Positions 9,099-15,248 of a stretch of DNA of 34,218 bases are shown piece by piece (position 1 is the stretch's first letter; every line of letters begins with the position of its first letter). Made by a program: the position numbers and the translations under genes. The stretch is from a virus. Below the pieces are notes generated by a model that searched no databases, had not been told where the DNA came from, and saw only the letters and a program-made list of their open reading frames with translations. The DNA is taken from IMG/VR virus record IMGVR_UViG_3300043313_003968, positions 1 to 34,218 of that record, one strand, 5' to 3'.

Positions 9099-9135
9099 AC
9101 AGAACCCGCGCCGTGGTGATCGGCGCGGGTTCTGT
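9099..9135 (-). terminator. Strong 14-bp hairpin, probable terminator
   Basis: Positions 9099-9112 (acagaacccgcgcc) and 9122-9135 (ggcgcgggttctgt) are perfect 14-bp complements with a 9-base loop, starting 11 bases after the stop of the SRPBCC gene. On the minus strand the stem ends GGTTCTGT and continues CTTGCT, a modest U-rich run rather than a classic tract. Such U-poor terminators are common in high-GC actinobacteria. It would end or attenuate head-gene transcription before the chaperone and tape measure. Confidence 0.7.
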
Positions 9136-9145
9136 GGTCTTCGGG

Positions 9146-10216
9146 TCAGGCGACGGGTGCCCTCCTACGGGGTCGTGCCCGTCGAGCCGGGGCTGGTTCG
9201 GGCTCCTCTTCGGGCTCGGGCTCGGGCTCTTCCTCGGCGTCCTCGGTCTCGTCGACTGGCTCCTCCTCGTCGACCTCTTCGGGCTCCACGTCGGGGTCCT
9301 CGACCTCGTCGGTCTCGTCGACCTCGTCGACCTCGTCCGTCGGCTCCTCGGACTCCTCGCCCTCGGCTGGTTGCTCCTCCGGCTGCTCGGTCTCGATGTC
9401 CTCGTTGTCCTCGGCCATCTCCTCCAGCTCTTCGGGCTCGGTGCGCATCACGTACCGGCGGAAGTGCTTCATGTCGAGCCGGACCCGCTTGCCCACCGTG
9501 TGCCAGCGCTGGCCCATCCACTCGACCGGACCCTTGCTCCAGTACTCGATCTCGACCGCCATCAGGGTGGCATTGTCACCGATCGGGGTGAGCGTGATCG
9601 TCCCGTCGACGGTGCCCTTGGCACCCTCGGACTTCCAGGACACCCGGTGCGGCGGATCGAAGTCGACCGTGGTCGCCTTCCAGGAGCGCTTGGACAGGAA
9701 GATCTTGGCCGACCAGTTGGTCTGCTCGCCCTCCAGCGGGTGCTCGCCCTCCTCCAGCTCCTCCTCGTCCTTCTCCTCGCCGCGAGCGACGTTGATCGGA
9801 CCCTTCATGAACGAGGGGAACTCCTCCCACTGCACGAACGCGGCCCAGCAGATGTCCGGGGTGACCCCGACGATGATCTCCTCGACGATGTTGTGCGGAC
9901 GCTTGGAGCCGGACTTGCGCTTGAACAGCCCGGTGAAGCCCTCCTTGATGGTGGAGCCCAGCCCCTTGACGGCGGCACCGACGGGAGAGGCGCCCTCACC
10001 GAGCTTCTGCGCGGTGTTGCCGAGGAAGCCCTTCTTGTCGTCCCCGTCGTCACCGGAGTCGCCGTTGTCTCCGTTGCTGTTGTCGTCGCTGCCGTTGCTG
10101 CTGGACTTCCCGGACGCACGGTCACCGATGTTGCTGATGATCTGCCCGGCCTTGGCGGTGGCGAACTCGGTTGCCGCCTTGGTCAGCAGATCGGTGGTCT
10201 TGGGTGTGTCAGCCAT
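9146..10216 (-). CDS. SRPBCC-domain protein related to gas-vesicle cluster accessory proteins
   Basis: This 356-aa protein starts MADTPKTTDLLTKAATEF, its ATG overlapping the previous stop (TGATG), with AAGGGGA about eight bases upstream. Residues 1-105 are low-complexity (Gly/Asp/Asn/Ser). Residues about 108-245 form an SRPBCC/polyketide-cyclase-like domain: HNIVEEIIVGVTPDICWAAF, then WEEFPSFMKG, SKRSWKATTVDFDPPHRVSW, GTVDGTITL and LDMKHFRRYVM. This order and wording closely match the SRPBCC protein found in Streptomyces gas-vesicle gene clusters (GvpZ-type; name from memory). The last 110 residues are extremely acidic (Glu/Asp/Pro) and end in the basic ARRARPRRRAPVA. Its role in a phage is unknown. 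It lies between tail completion and chaperone genes, so a virion or assembly role is plausible. Domain call is strong, function is not. Confidence 0.75.
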   Translation of the reverse strand: MADTPKTTDLLTKAATEFATAKAGQIISNIGDRASGKSSSNGSDDNSNGDNGDSGDDGDDKKGFLGNTAQKLGEGASPVGAAVKGLGSTIKEGFTGLFKRKSGSKRPHNIVEEIIVGVTPDICWAAFVQWEEFPSFMKGPINVARGEEKDEEELEEGEHPLEGEQTNWSAKIFLSKRSWKATTVDFDPPHRVSWKSEGAKGTVDGTITLTPIGDNATLMAVEIEYWSKGPVEWMGQRWHTVGKRVRLDMKHFRRYVMRTEPEELEEMAEDNEDIETEQPEEQPAEGEESEEPTDEVDEVDETDEVEDPDVEPEEVDEEEPVDETEDAEEEPEPEPEEEPEPAPARRARPRRRAPVA

Positions 10217-11220
10217 CAGCGGGTCCCCTTCCGGGCCGTCGTCTTCTTCGCGGTCTTCTTGGCCGGTGCCTTCTTGGCCGGTGCCTTCTTGGCGGTCTTC
10301 TTGGCCGTCTTCTTGACGGGCTTCGGCTCCTCGGGCTCCTCGGGCTCTTCCGGCGCCTCGGGCTCCTCCTCCGGCTCGTCGGCCTCGTCGGCCTCGTCCT
10401 CGGCAGCGTCCTCGGCCTCGGCTTCGGCAACCAGCCGGGCCAGCTCGGACTTCTCGGTGTCCTTGATGTCGTCGGGCTCGTAGCGCAGCTGCTTGGCCAT
10501 CCGGCGCAGCGAGGTGATCCGCTTGCCCATCAGCTCCTCGACACGCTCGGCGAGTTCGTCGTCCTCAGGCTCGTCCTCGTCGTCTACGGCGTCCTCCTCG
10601 GACGCCTCATCGGCCTCGTCCTGGGCGTCGGCGTCGGCGTCGGCGTCGTCTTCTTCCCCCTCTTCTGCTCCTTCGTCTTCGCCTTCAGCTCCTTCGTCTG
10701 CGCCTTCAGCTTGGTCTTCAGCTTCTTGATCTTCTGCTTCGCCCTGCTCATCGTCCTCATCCTCCGTCTCGTTGTCGTTGCTCCCCTTGATGGCGTCGGT
10801 GGCGCCGGTGACCTTCTCGGTGATGACGTCGACGTCGTCCGGCGTGACGTCGTCGGTGACCCCGGAGACCGTGTCGCTCGCCTGACCGGCAGCGTCGGTG
10901 GCCGCGCCCGTGGCCTTGTCGGCCGGAGCCTTGATCGCCTCGGTCCGATCGGTGAGCTTCTGGGCCATCCCCTGCACCCGCGCATCGACTGCAGCGGTGG
11001 CAGCCGCCATCAGCTGGGCACGCAGTCCTTCGAGGATCTTCTGCGTCTCCGGCGACTGCACCAACTGCATCGCGTTGGTGCGCACCAGCTCCTTGGGGTC
11101 CGCCGCACTCCCGCTCAGCATCATCCGGCTGGCCAGCCGGATCGCTGTGCCGCCCTTCTTGGTCCTGCCCAGCAGGTAGCCGCCGATGAGCACAGCACCC
11201 AGCTTCATCTGATCGTCCAT
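10216..11220 (-). CDS. Acidic protein with histone-H1-like Lys/Ala tail, paired with the SRPBCC gene
   Basis: This 334-aa protein begins MDDQMKLGAVLIGGYLLGRT followed by KKGGTAIRLASRMM, an opening that resembles the partner protein encoded beside the SRPBCC gene in actinobacterial gas-vesicle clusters (often mislabelled DNA primase or histone protein). Residues about 50-130 are helical (LEGLRAQLMAAATAAVDARV). Residues 145-215 are a long Asp/Glu/Ala run. A short folded segment follows near 220-260 (RVEELMGKRITSLRRMAKQL), then a Glu/Pro run and a tail of AKKAPAKK-type units like the C-terminus of bacterial histone-H1-like proteins. The tail could bind nucleic acid; the rest is highly negative. 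AGAGGGA lies just upstream of the ATG, next to a structured leader. Function is unknown; co-occurrence with the next gene is the best clue. Confidence 0.65.
   Translation of the reverse strand: MDDQMKLGAVLIGGYLLGRTKKGGTAIRLASRMMLSGSAADPKELVRTNAMQLVQSPETQKILEGLRAQLMAAATAAVDARVQGMAQKLTDRTEAIKAPADKATGAATDAAGQASDTVSGVTDDVTPDDVDVITEKVTGATDAIKGSNDNETEDEDDEQGEAEDQEAEDQAEGADEGAEGEDEGAEEGEEDDADADADAQDEADEASEEDAVDDEDEPEDDELAERVEELMGKRITSLRRMAKQLRYEPDDIKDTEKSELARLVAEAEAEDAAEDEADEADEPEEEPEAPEEPEEPEEPKPVKKTAKKTAKKAPAKKAPAKKTAKKTTARKGTR
10255..10299 (-). repeat. 15-bp tandem repeats encoding Lys/Ala/Pro units
   Basis: The unit cttcttggccggtgc occurs at 10255-10269 and 10270-10284, with a degenerate third copy from 10285. 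It encodes APAKK steps in the basic tail of the acidic protein. Repeats of this type expand and contract easily, so tail length may vary among relatives. Confidence 0.8.
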
Positions 11221-11235
11221 GGTTCCCTCTCAGTG

Positions 11236-11318
11236 GTGTCCGAGCCCATCAGCAAGACGGGCTGAGGCGCGGTGTACCCAAAAACAGTTGATACCAACCG
11301 CGCGTCATCCTCGGACAC
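11236..11318 (-). promoter_or_regulatory. Structured intergenic leader, possible three-way junction
   Basis: Within the 116-base gap, plus-strand gtgtccgag (11236-11244) is complementary to ctcggacac (11310-11318). Inside it, gcgcggt (11267-11273) pairs with accgcgc (11297-11303), extended after a small bulge by gta/tac (11274-11276 with 11292-11294). A short agccc/gggct stem (11243-11247 with 11259-11263) adjoins the outer stem. Together these give a three-armed fold in the transcript, ending a few bases before the ribosome site of the acidic protein gene. It may be a leader controlling the gas-vesicle-like pair, a processing site, or a weak terminator for the gene before. Pairing is seen directly; function is inferred. 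Confidence 0.5.
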
Positions 11319-11336
11319 TAGCGGAAACTGGACCGT

Positions 11337-11756
11337 TCAGGGACGTAGCGACGTGACATTTCCCAACCCCATAAACGCCGGGAGCGCGTTGCGCAGGAAC
11401 GGGTTCCCTCGGGTGCCAGGGTGGTGCACCAAGCGTGGATGGATCATCCGTCCACCGCTGCGGAAGGACAGATGTCCCTCGATCACGTGCGGCTTGGTGC
11501 CCTGGTGGTGCCAGTAGGCGTAGCGGGTGTTGCCCTCGACCTGGAACCACCAGTACGGCGGCGCGGAGCGGGAGGTCAACGTGATCCGAGAAGCGAGCCG
11601 CCCGGAGTCCTTGCCGACCAACACCTTCGCCTCACGCTGAACGGCCTTGGCCCGCCGATTGAGGTCGTGGTAGATCGGAATGAAGCCGGGCTCGACGGCC
11701 TTGCCGAACAGCAGCTTGGTGACCGCCGCGTGGTTGATGTCGTAGGACCCGGCCAT
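11337..11756 (-). CDS. Tail completion / HK97 gp10-like protein
   Basis: The 139-aa protein starts MAGSYDINHAAVTKLLF at ATG 11756, overlapping the previous stop (TGATG); a GTG one codon upstream is an alternative. Features typical of the HK97 gp10-like family are the helix DLNRRAKAVQREAKVLVGKD, then SGRLASRITL (residues about 51-60), and the aromatic HHQGTKPHVIEGH followed by PFLRNALPA near the C-terminus. Members sit at the head-tail joint or help complete the tail. Its place among connector genes fits. The order relative to the neighbouring terminator candidate is swapped compared with some phages, so the precise role is uncertain. Confidence 0.7.
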   Translation of the reverse strand: MAGSYDINHAAVTKLLFGKAVEPGFIPIYHDLNRRAKAVQREAKVLVGKDSGRLASRITLTSRSAPPYWWFQVEGNTRYAYWHHQGTKPHVIEGHLSFRSGGRMIHPRLVHHPGTRGNPFLRNALPAFMGLGNVTSLRP

Positions 11757-12262
11757 CACAGCGTCACGGTGTAGGTGGCGATCGCTCCGTGATAGCCACC
11801 GTCAGCGGGGATCGGGTCGACGTTGACGATCACGCCGGTCAGGAACGGGTCGAAGTACGCGGCCAGGTCGAGCATGATCTCCATGTCGATCACCGGATGG
11901 ACCGAGGCCAGCTCGATCGCCTCGCCGCTGGGAGGCTTGCCGCGGTTGTCCAGCGTTGGCACGCAGCGCACCACCTCGACGGTGAACGTCAGCCCGCGCG
12001 GACCGTTGCACTGGGTGGTCTCCAGTGGGACCGAGGCGGTGCCGATGAACATCTGCTGGACCGCCAGCACACATTGCTCGCAGTCGCGTGCGGTGGTGCC
12101 GATGGTCCAGTAGCGACGTGCCGGGAGCGGCACGCCGACCTTGACGTCGTAGTGGTAGGCGATGTCCTGCATCGCCTTGTCGACGAACGTAGGGATCTGG
12201 AAGTCAGCCGCCTCCGGAGGCCACTCCGGGGGAGGTGTCCAGGGGTCTTGCGTGTCGGTCAT
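11756..12262 (-). CDS. Head-tail joining protein, possible tail terminator or stopper
   Basis: This 168-aa protein starts MTDTQDPWTPPPEWPPEA with GGAG about seven bases upstream. The fold appears mixed alpha/beta: an N-terminal helix (FVDKAMQDIAYHYD), a Cys pair (CEQCVLAVQQMF), and beta segments RGLTFTVEVVRCVPTLDNRG and HGAIATYTVTL at the very end. The VRCVPT-x-DNRG phrase recurs in actinophage proteins of the connector region. Size and position between adaptor and tail completion genes suggest the tail terminator or head stopper. I cannot separate these two by sequence. Confidence 0.5.
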   Translation of the reverse strand: MTDTQDPWTPPPEWPPEAADFQIPTFVDKAMQDIAYHYDVKVGVPLPARRYWTIGTTARDCEQCVLAVQQMFIGTASVPLETTQCNGPRGLTFTVEVVRCVPTLDNRGKPPSGEAIELASVHPVIDMEIMLDLAAYFDPFLTGVIVNVDPIPADGGYHGAIATYTVTL

Positions 12263-12266
12263 GGGC

Positions 12267-12680
12267 TCACTCCAAGACCCTCTTCAGCTCACCGGTGAGT
12301 CCGGCGCGCGGCCGGTCGTCGGCCTGCTCCTTGTCCAGGGCAGCCTGCGCACGCTTCTTGTCACCGCCGACCCAACGCAGGATCTCAGCGGTGGTGCCGT
12401 CCGGGACGGGCTCGGATGGCTCCGCGGAATCATCGTCTTCGTCGTCTGAGGACGGCTGGTCGCTGGATTGCTGCTCGTTGGTCTGTGCCGGGGGCTGGCC
12501 GGACTCCTGTCCTGCCTGCTGGCCGGTGGTCTGCTGCGTGGCTGCCTGCCCCGAGGACTGGTCCTTGCCCGACTGCTGCTGTGCGCCCTTGCTGCCCTTG
12601 GCGTGCACGATGTCCACGTCGTCTCCTTCCGGATTCGCCTGCTGGCTCTTCCTCTTCTTGTCCTTGTTCCTGAAGCTCAT
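12267..12680 (-). CDS. Gln/Ser-rich structural-region protein with C-terminal helical module
   Basis: The 137-aa protein starts MSFRNKDKKRKSQQANPEGD at ATG 12680, with GGAGAG a few bases upstream. The same frame is open further upstream but that part is antisense-like coding noise over the adaptor gene end, so it was dropped. After a basic start come about 70 residues of Gln/Ser/Gly/Asp low complexity. The end, AEILRWVGGDKKRAQAALDK followed by PRAGLTGELKRVLE, resembles a short helical module found at the C-terminus of several actinophage head-region proteins. Function is unknown; a small accessory protein of the connector is possible. Confidence 0.65.
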   Translation of the reverse strand: MSFRNKDKKRKSQQANPEGDDVDIVHAKGSKGAQQQSGKDQSSGQAATQQTTGQQAGQESGQPPAQTNEQQSSDQPSSDDEDDDSAEPSEPVPDGTTAEILRWVGGDKKRAQAALDKEQADDRPRAGLTGELKRVLE

Positions 12681-12717
12681 GATGCTCTCCGTTCGAGTAG
12701 GTGGCTGGTCCTGGGCT

Positions 12718-13485
12718 TCATCCGCGTCGCGTGCGCGCGCGAGGGATGTCTGGGCTGAATACGCGCGGTCGCAACCGAGCGCCGTCCGGGTTGATCGCAG
12801 CCAGGAACAGGTCAACCTGGTAGATCCCGGTACGTCCCTTGTCCAGGAACTCCTGCGGGTCCAGCAACGTCCAGGACACACCCTGGCGCGAGACCTGGGT
12901 GACCCGCTGGGGCAGCTCGCACTCCTCGCTGTCGGTCATCGCCAGGACGTACTGATCAGCCAGGGCCTTGGCCGCCATCTGGCCCAGCACTGGCGCCTCA
13001 GTGCCGTAGCGGTAGGTCACCTCGACGTCGTCGCAGGTGCTCCAGCACTCGTTCGGCGAGGCGATGAAGCTGTAGTCGTAGATCGCGTACGCCGCCGGGT
13101 CCAGCTCGCCGCCGCCGACCTTGACCGAGGTGACCTGTCGCACCGGCGCACCGCGCAGCCGCAGCAGGTGGGTGCAGCCACAGCTGCTGCACATGCCGCC
13201 GATCCGGTTGGTGATCACGCCGTGACTCAGCTCGGGGTACATCAGCGTGTACCCGCTGGGGCCAGGCAGCGGCGGACGCCCCTGCGGACCGTAGTAGCTG
13301 CTCAGCCCGATCTGGTCGAGACCGACCTGGCAGTACTCCTCGGTGGTCTCGCGAACGCCGCCGTACTTGCGCCCAGAGAGGTGGAACAGCACGAACGACG
13401 CCGCGTCGATCGCGTCCTGAGCGAGAGAAGGGTCGAGCGTGGCACCGTCAGTCAGCTGATCGGGTGTGATCCACGCGGCGACCAT
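12718..13485 (-). CDS. Head-to-tail connector (adaptor) protein
   Basis: The start is ATG 13485 (MVAAWITPDQLTDGATLDPS) with a near-perfect AGGAGG seven bases upstream; 19 further codons open upstream overlap the hairpin and lack support. The 255-aa product shows the connector pattern: an N-terminal helix (DAIDAASFVLFHLSGRKYGG), a central core with VTSVKVGGGELDPAAYAIYD, then VEVTYRYGTEAPVLGQMAAK and a helix used for binding portal. A CSSCGC cluster near residue 118 may be a metal or disulphide site. Adaptor proteins of the HK97 gp6/SPP1 gp15 type bind under the portal after packaging. Position after capsid and tail-tube-like genes is consistent. Confidence 0.75.
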   Translation of the reverse strand: MVAAWITPDQLTDGATLDPSLAQDAIDAASFVLFHLSGRKYGGVRETTEEYCQVGLDQIGLSSYYGPQGRPPLPGPSGYTLMYPELSHGVITNRIGGMCSSCGCTHLLRLRGAPVRQVTSVKVGGGELDPAAYAIYDYSFIASPNECWSTCDDVEVTYRYGTEAPVLGQMAAKALADQYVLAMTDSEECELPQRVTQVSRQGVSWTLLDPQEFLDKGRTGIYQVDLFLAAINPDGARLRPRVFSPDIPRARTRRG

Positions 13486-13507
13486 GCTCCATCCTCCTAG
13501 TTGGCCC

Positions 13508-13543
13508 CGTGGGGCGGCGGTTGCGCGGCACGCCGCCCCCACG
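13508..13543 (-). terminator. GC-rich hairpin after the tail-tube-like gene
   Basis: Arms 13508-13519 (cgtggggcggcg) and 13531-13543 pair over 12 bp with one bulged C and an 11-base loop. It lies 14 bases past the stop of the upstream gene and ends before the adaptor ribosome site. There is no U-tract, so it may be an attenuator or RNA-stability element rather than a full terminator. Confidence 0.45.
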
Positions 13544-13556
13544 AAGTTGATGAGGA

Positions 13557-14312
13557 CTACGCGGTGTCGCCCTCGGCGATGATGTCGTCCGAGTCACCGG
13601 CCGCGTCGGCGAAGGCCACCTTGCTGGGCGCGGCTCCGGTGCTCCAGTTCCACATGCCGCGCTCGACCGTCGGAGCCCCGTCGGTGCGGGCGTACATGTA
13701 CGGACGGTCGGTGACGCTCGGCCAGGACCAGGTGGTGTTCGGAGTGGCGGTCGTCTGGTCCGGGCCTTCGCCGAACTGGGAGTTGCCCACGCCGAAGCCC
13801 TCGTAGGTGTTGGCCAGCAGCCCGTTCTCGATCACCCGGTCGCCACTGAGGCGGGTCTTCACGTACGGGAAGACCCAGTGGAAGTACGGGTTCGGGTTGG
13901 CGGGCTTGCCGTCGACGATGGCACGCGACCAGACCTCGACCGCGACACCGTTGCCGGACGGGTCCTCGCCGACCTGGGCCGAGGCCCAGCCGAGCGGTGC
14001 GACACTGCCACCGGAGTCACCGGCCAGGATCACGCCACCGGACAGCATCTGGGACAGGATGGGGTCGGGGTCGCAGACCGCGACCTCCATCGTGACGCGC
14101 TTGAGGGTGTCGGGAGCCTTGAAGGTCACGCAGACGGTGCCGTCCGCGTTCTTCTCGGTGATCTCGTCGCCCTCTTCGTACTCGGGCGTGAACGAAACTC
14201 GGATGAACGACTTCGAGGTGTAGGACTCAGCTGCTACGAGCCCACCTGAATCGTTCAGTCGCGTCACGCGAATGGCCACACCCTGCACTGATGCGGCGTA
14301 GTCCTCTGCCAT
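13557..14312 (-). CDS. Probable major tail (tube) protein
   Basis: The 251-aa protein starts MAEDYAASVQGVAIRVTRLN with GAGGAG eight bases upstream. It shows a pattern I associate with actinophage major tail proteins: SFIRVSFTPEYEEGDEITEK, then NADGTVCVTFKAPDTLKRVT, VAVCDPDPILSQMLSGG, and later YFHWVFPYVKTRLSGD followed by VIENGLL and a glycine-rich GFGVGN. Strong expression sites fit a highly made structural protein. It is located before the connector genes rather than just before the chaperones, which is unusual. A capsid decoration role is the alternative. Mass spectrometry of virions would place it. Confidence 0.6.
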   Translation of the reverse strand: MAEDYAASVQGVAIRVTRLNDSGGLVAAESYTSKSFIRVSFTPEYEEGDEITEKNADGTVCVTFKAPDTLKRVTMEVAVCDPDPILSQMLSGGVILAGDSGGSVAPLGWASAQVGEDPSGNGVAVEVWSRAIVDGKPANPNPYFHWVFPYVKTRLSGDRVIENGLLANTYEGFGVGNSQFGEGPDQTTATPNTTWSWPSVTDRPYMYARTDGAPTVERGMWNWSTGAAPSKVAFADAAGDSDDIIAEGDTA

Positions 14313-14328
14313 TTTTCTAGCTCCTCAG

Positions 14329-15198
14329 CTATGTCAGTGAGACCGTGGCTCCGACGTGGCAGCAGCCGTCGAACGTGACCGCTACCAGCCGCTCGGCTCG
14401 CAGGTGGAACTCGTTGTGGCGGACGTTGGCCATCTGGGCGAGTTCGTCGGTGATCATCGACGTCGGGCCGAGGTGCACGACCACTGGTCCGGTGCCGTAG
14501 ATCGCGGACTCCGTCGGGTCAGAAGACTGGCCCGCGTAGCCCGCGCCGACGACGACTCGTGAACCGGCGAACGTCCACAGCTCGCCGTTGACGTCTTGCA
14601 GGCTGGCGTCGAGCAGGGACGCCACCGCGGGGGCGATGTGGATGGTGCCCTGGACACCCGGCAGACAGGCTGCCATCGCGTCCTCGACCATCCCCAGTGC
14701 CGCCTTGGCAGACACGCCCTGGTTGCCCGTCACCATCTCGGCGTCCCGGTTCAGTGCCTTGGACTCCTGATTCGAGCCGCCGACCCACAGCTCCCGCTCA
14801 GCGCCCTTGATGGAGAGGAACTCCAGGACGTTGAGCAGGTGCTGCTTGGACTCCGGCCGCTTCGCGTGCAGCGTGTTCGTGCACGTGTCTTCGGCCTGCA
14901 CCAGGAACGGGTAGACCTGCTCCCAGCGGTCGGCCATGTCCTCGGCACCATCAGTCAGCTCGGTGACACCCTGCTGGGCGTCGGAGTCGACTGGTAGTGG
15001 AGGGTTCCCGTTGGCGTTGGCCACGATCCCGCACCACACCCAGGTCTCACCCCGGATGCCGCACAGTCCGTTCTCCTGCTCGAACCCGGCACCCCAGGTC
15101 TGCTCGTTCTCGCCGTGCCGGATGACCGTGGCCCCAGCCTCCAAGCCGTAGCGAGGCGCGACGAGGTCCACTGCGGGCATTACTCCGGTGAACGCCAT
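14329..15198 (-). CDS. Capsid-module structural protein, function uncertain
   Basis: I place the start at ATG 15198 (MAFTGVMPAVDLVAPRYGLE), because GGGAGG sits about four to five bases upstream. A GTG one codon earlier would leave almost no spacing. The 289-aa protein has Cys residues around GLCGIRGETWVWCGI, a helical centre (HLLNVLEFLSIKGAERELWV), then TIHIAPAVASLLDASL and VVVGAGYAG. The last features recall the P-domain region of HK97-fold proteins, where beta strands flank such a helix. It directly follows the major capsid gene. It could be a second capsid-type or vertex/decoration protein. The similarity is weak and based on pattern alone. Confidence 0.5.
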   Translation of the reverse strand: MAFTGVMPAVDLVAPRYGLEAGATVIRHGENEQTWGAGFEQENGLCGIRGETWVWCGIVANANGNPPLPVDSDAQQGVTELTDGAEDMADRWEQVYPFLVQAEDTCTNTLHAKRPESKQHLLNVLEFLSIKGAERELWVGGSNQESKALNRDAEMVTGNQGVSAKAALGMVEDAMAACLPGVQGTIHIAPAVASLLDASLQDVNGELWTFAGSRVVVGAGYAGQSSDPTESAIYGTGPVVVHLGPTSMITDELAQMANVRHNEFHLRAERLVAVTFDGCCHVGATVSLT

Positions 15199-15248
15199 CA
15201 CGCCTCCCTTCGACTTGCTCGACTCGTCACGTCAGCTCGCAGCGCGGG

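Noticed and set aside
12681-12881. Longer N-terminus for the Gln/Ser-rich protein
   Set aside because: The extension overlaps the connector gene out of frame and has shadow-type composition; the ATG at 12680 has its own GGAGAG site.
13485-13542. Longer N-terminus for the connector protein
   Set aside because: The extra codons cover the hairpin and the AGGAGG site; the ATG at 13485 has ideal spacing.
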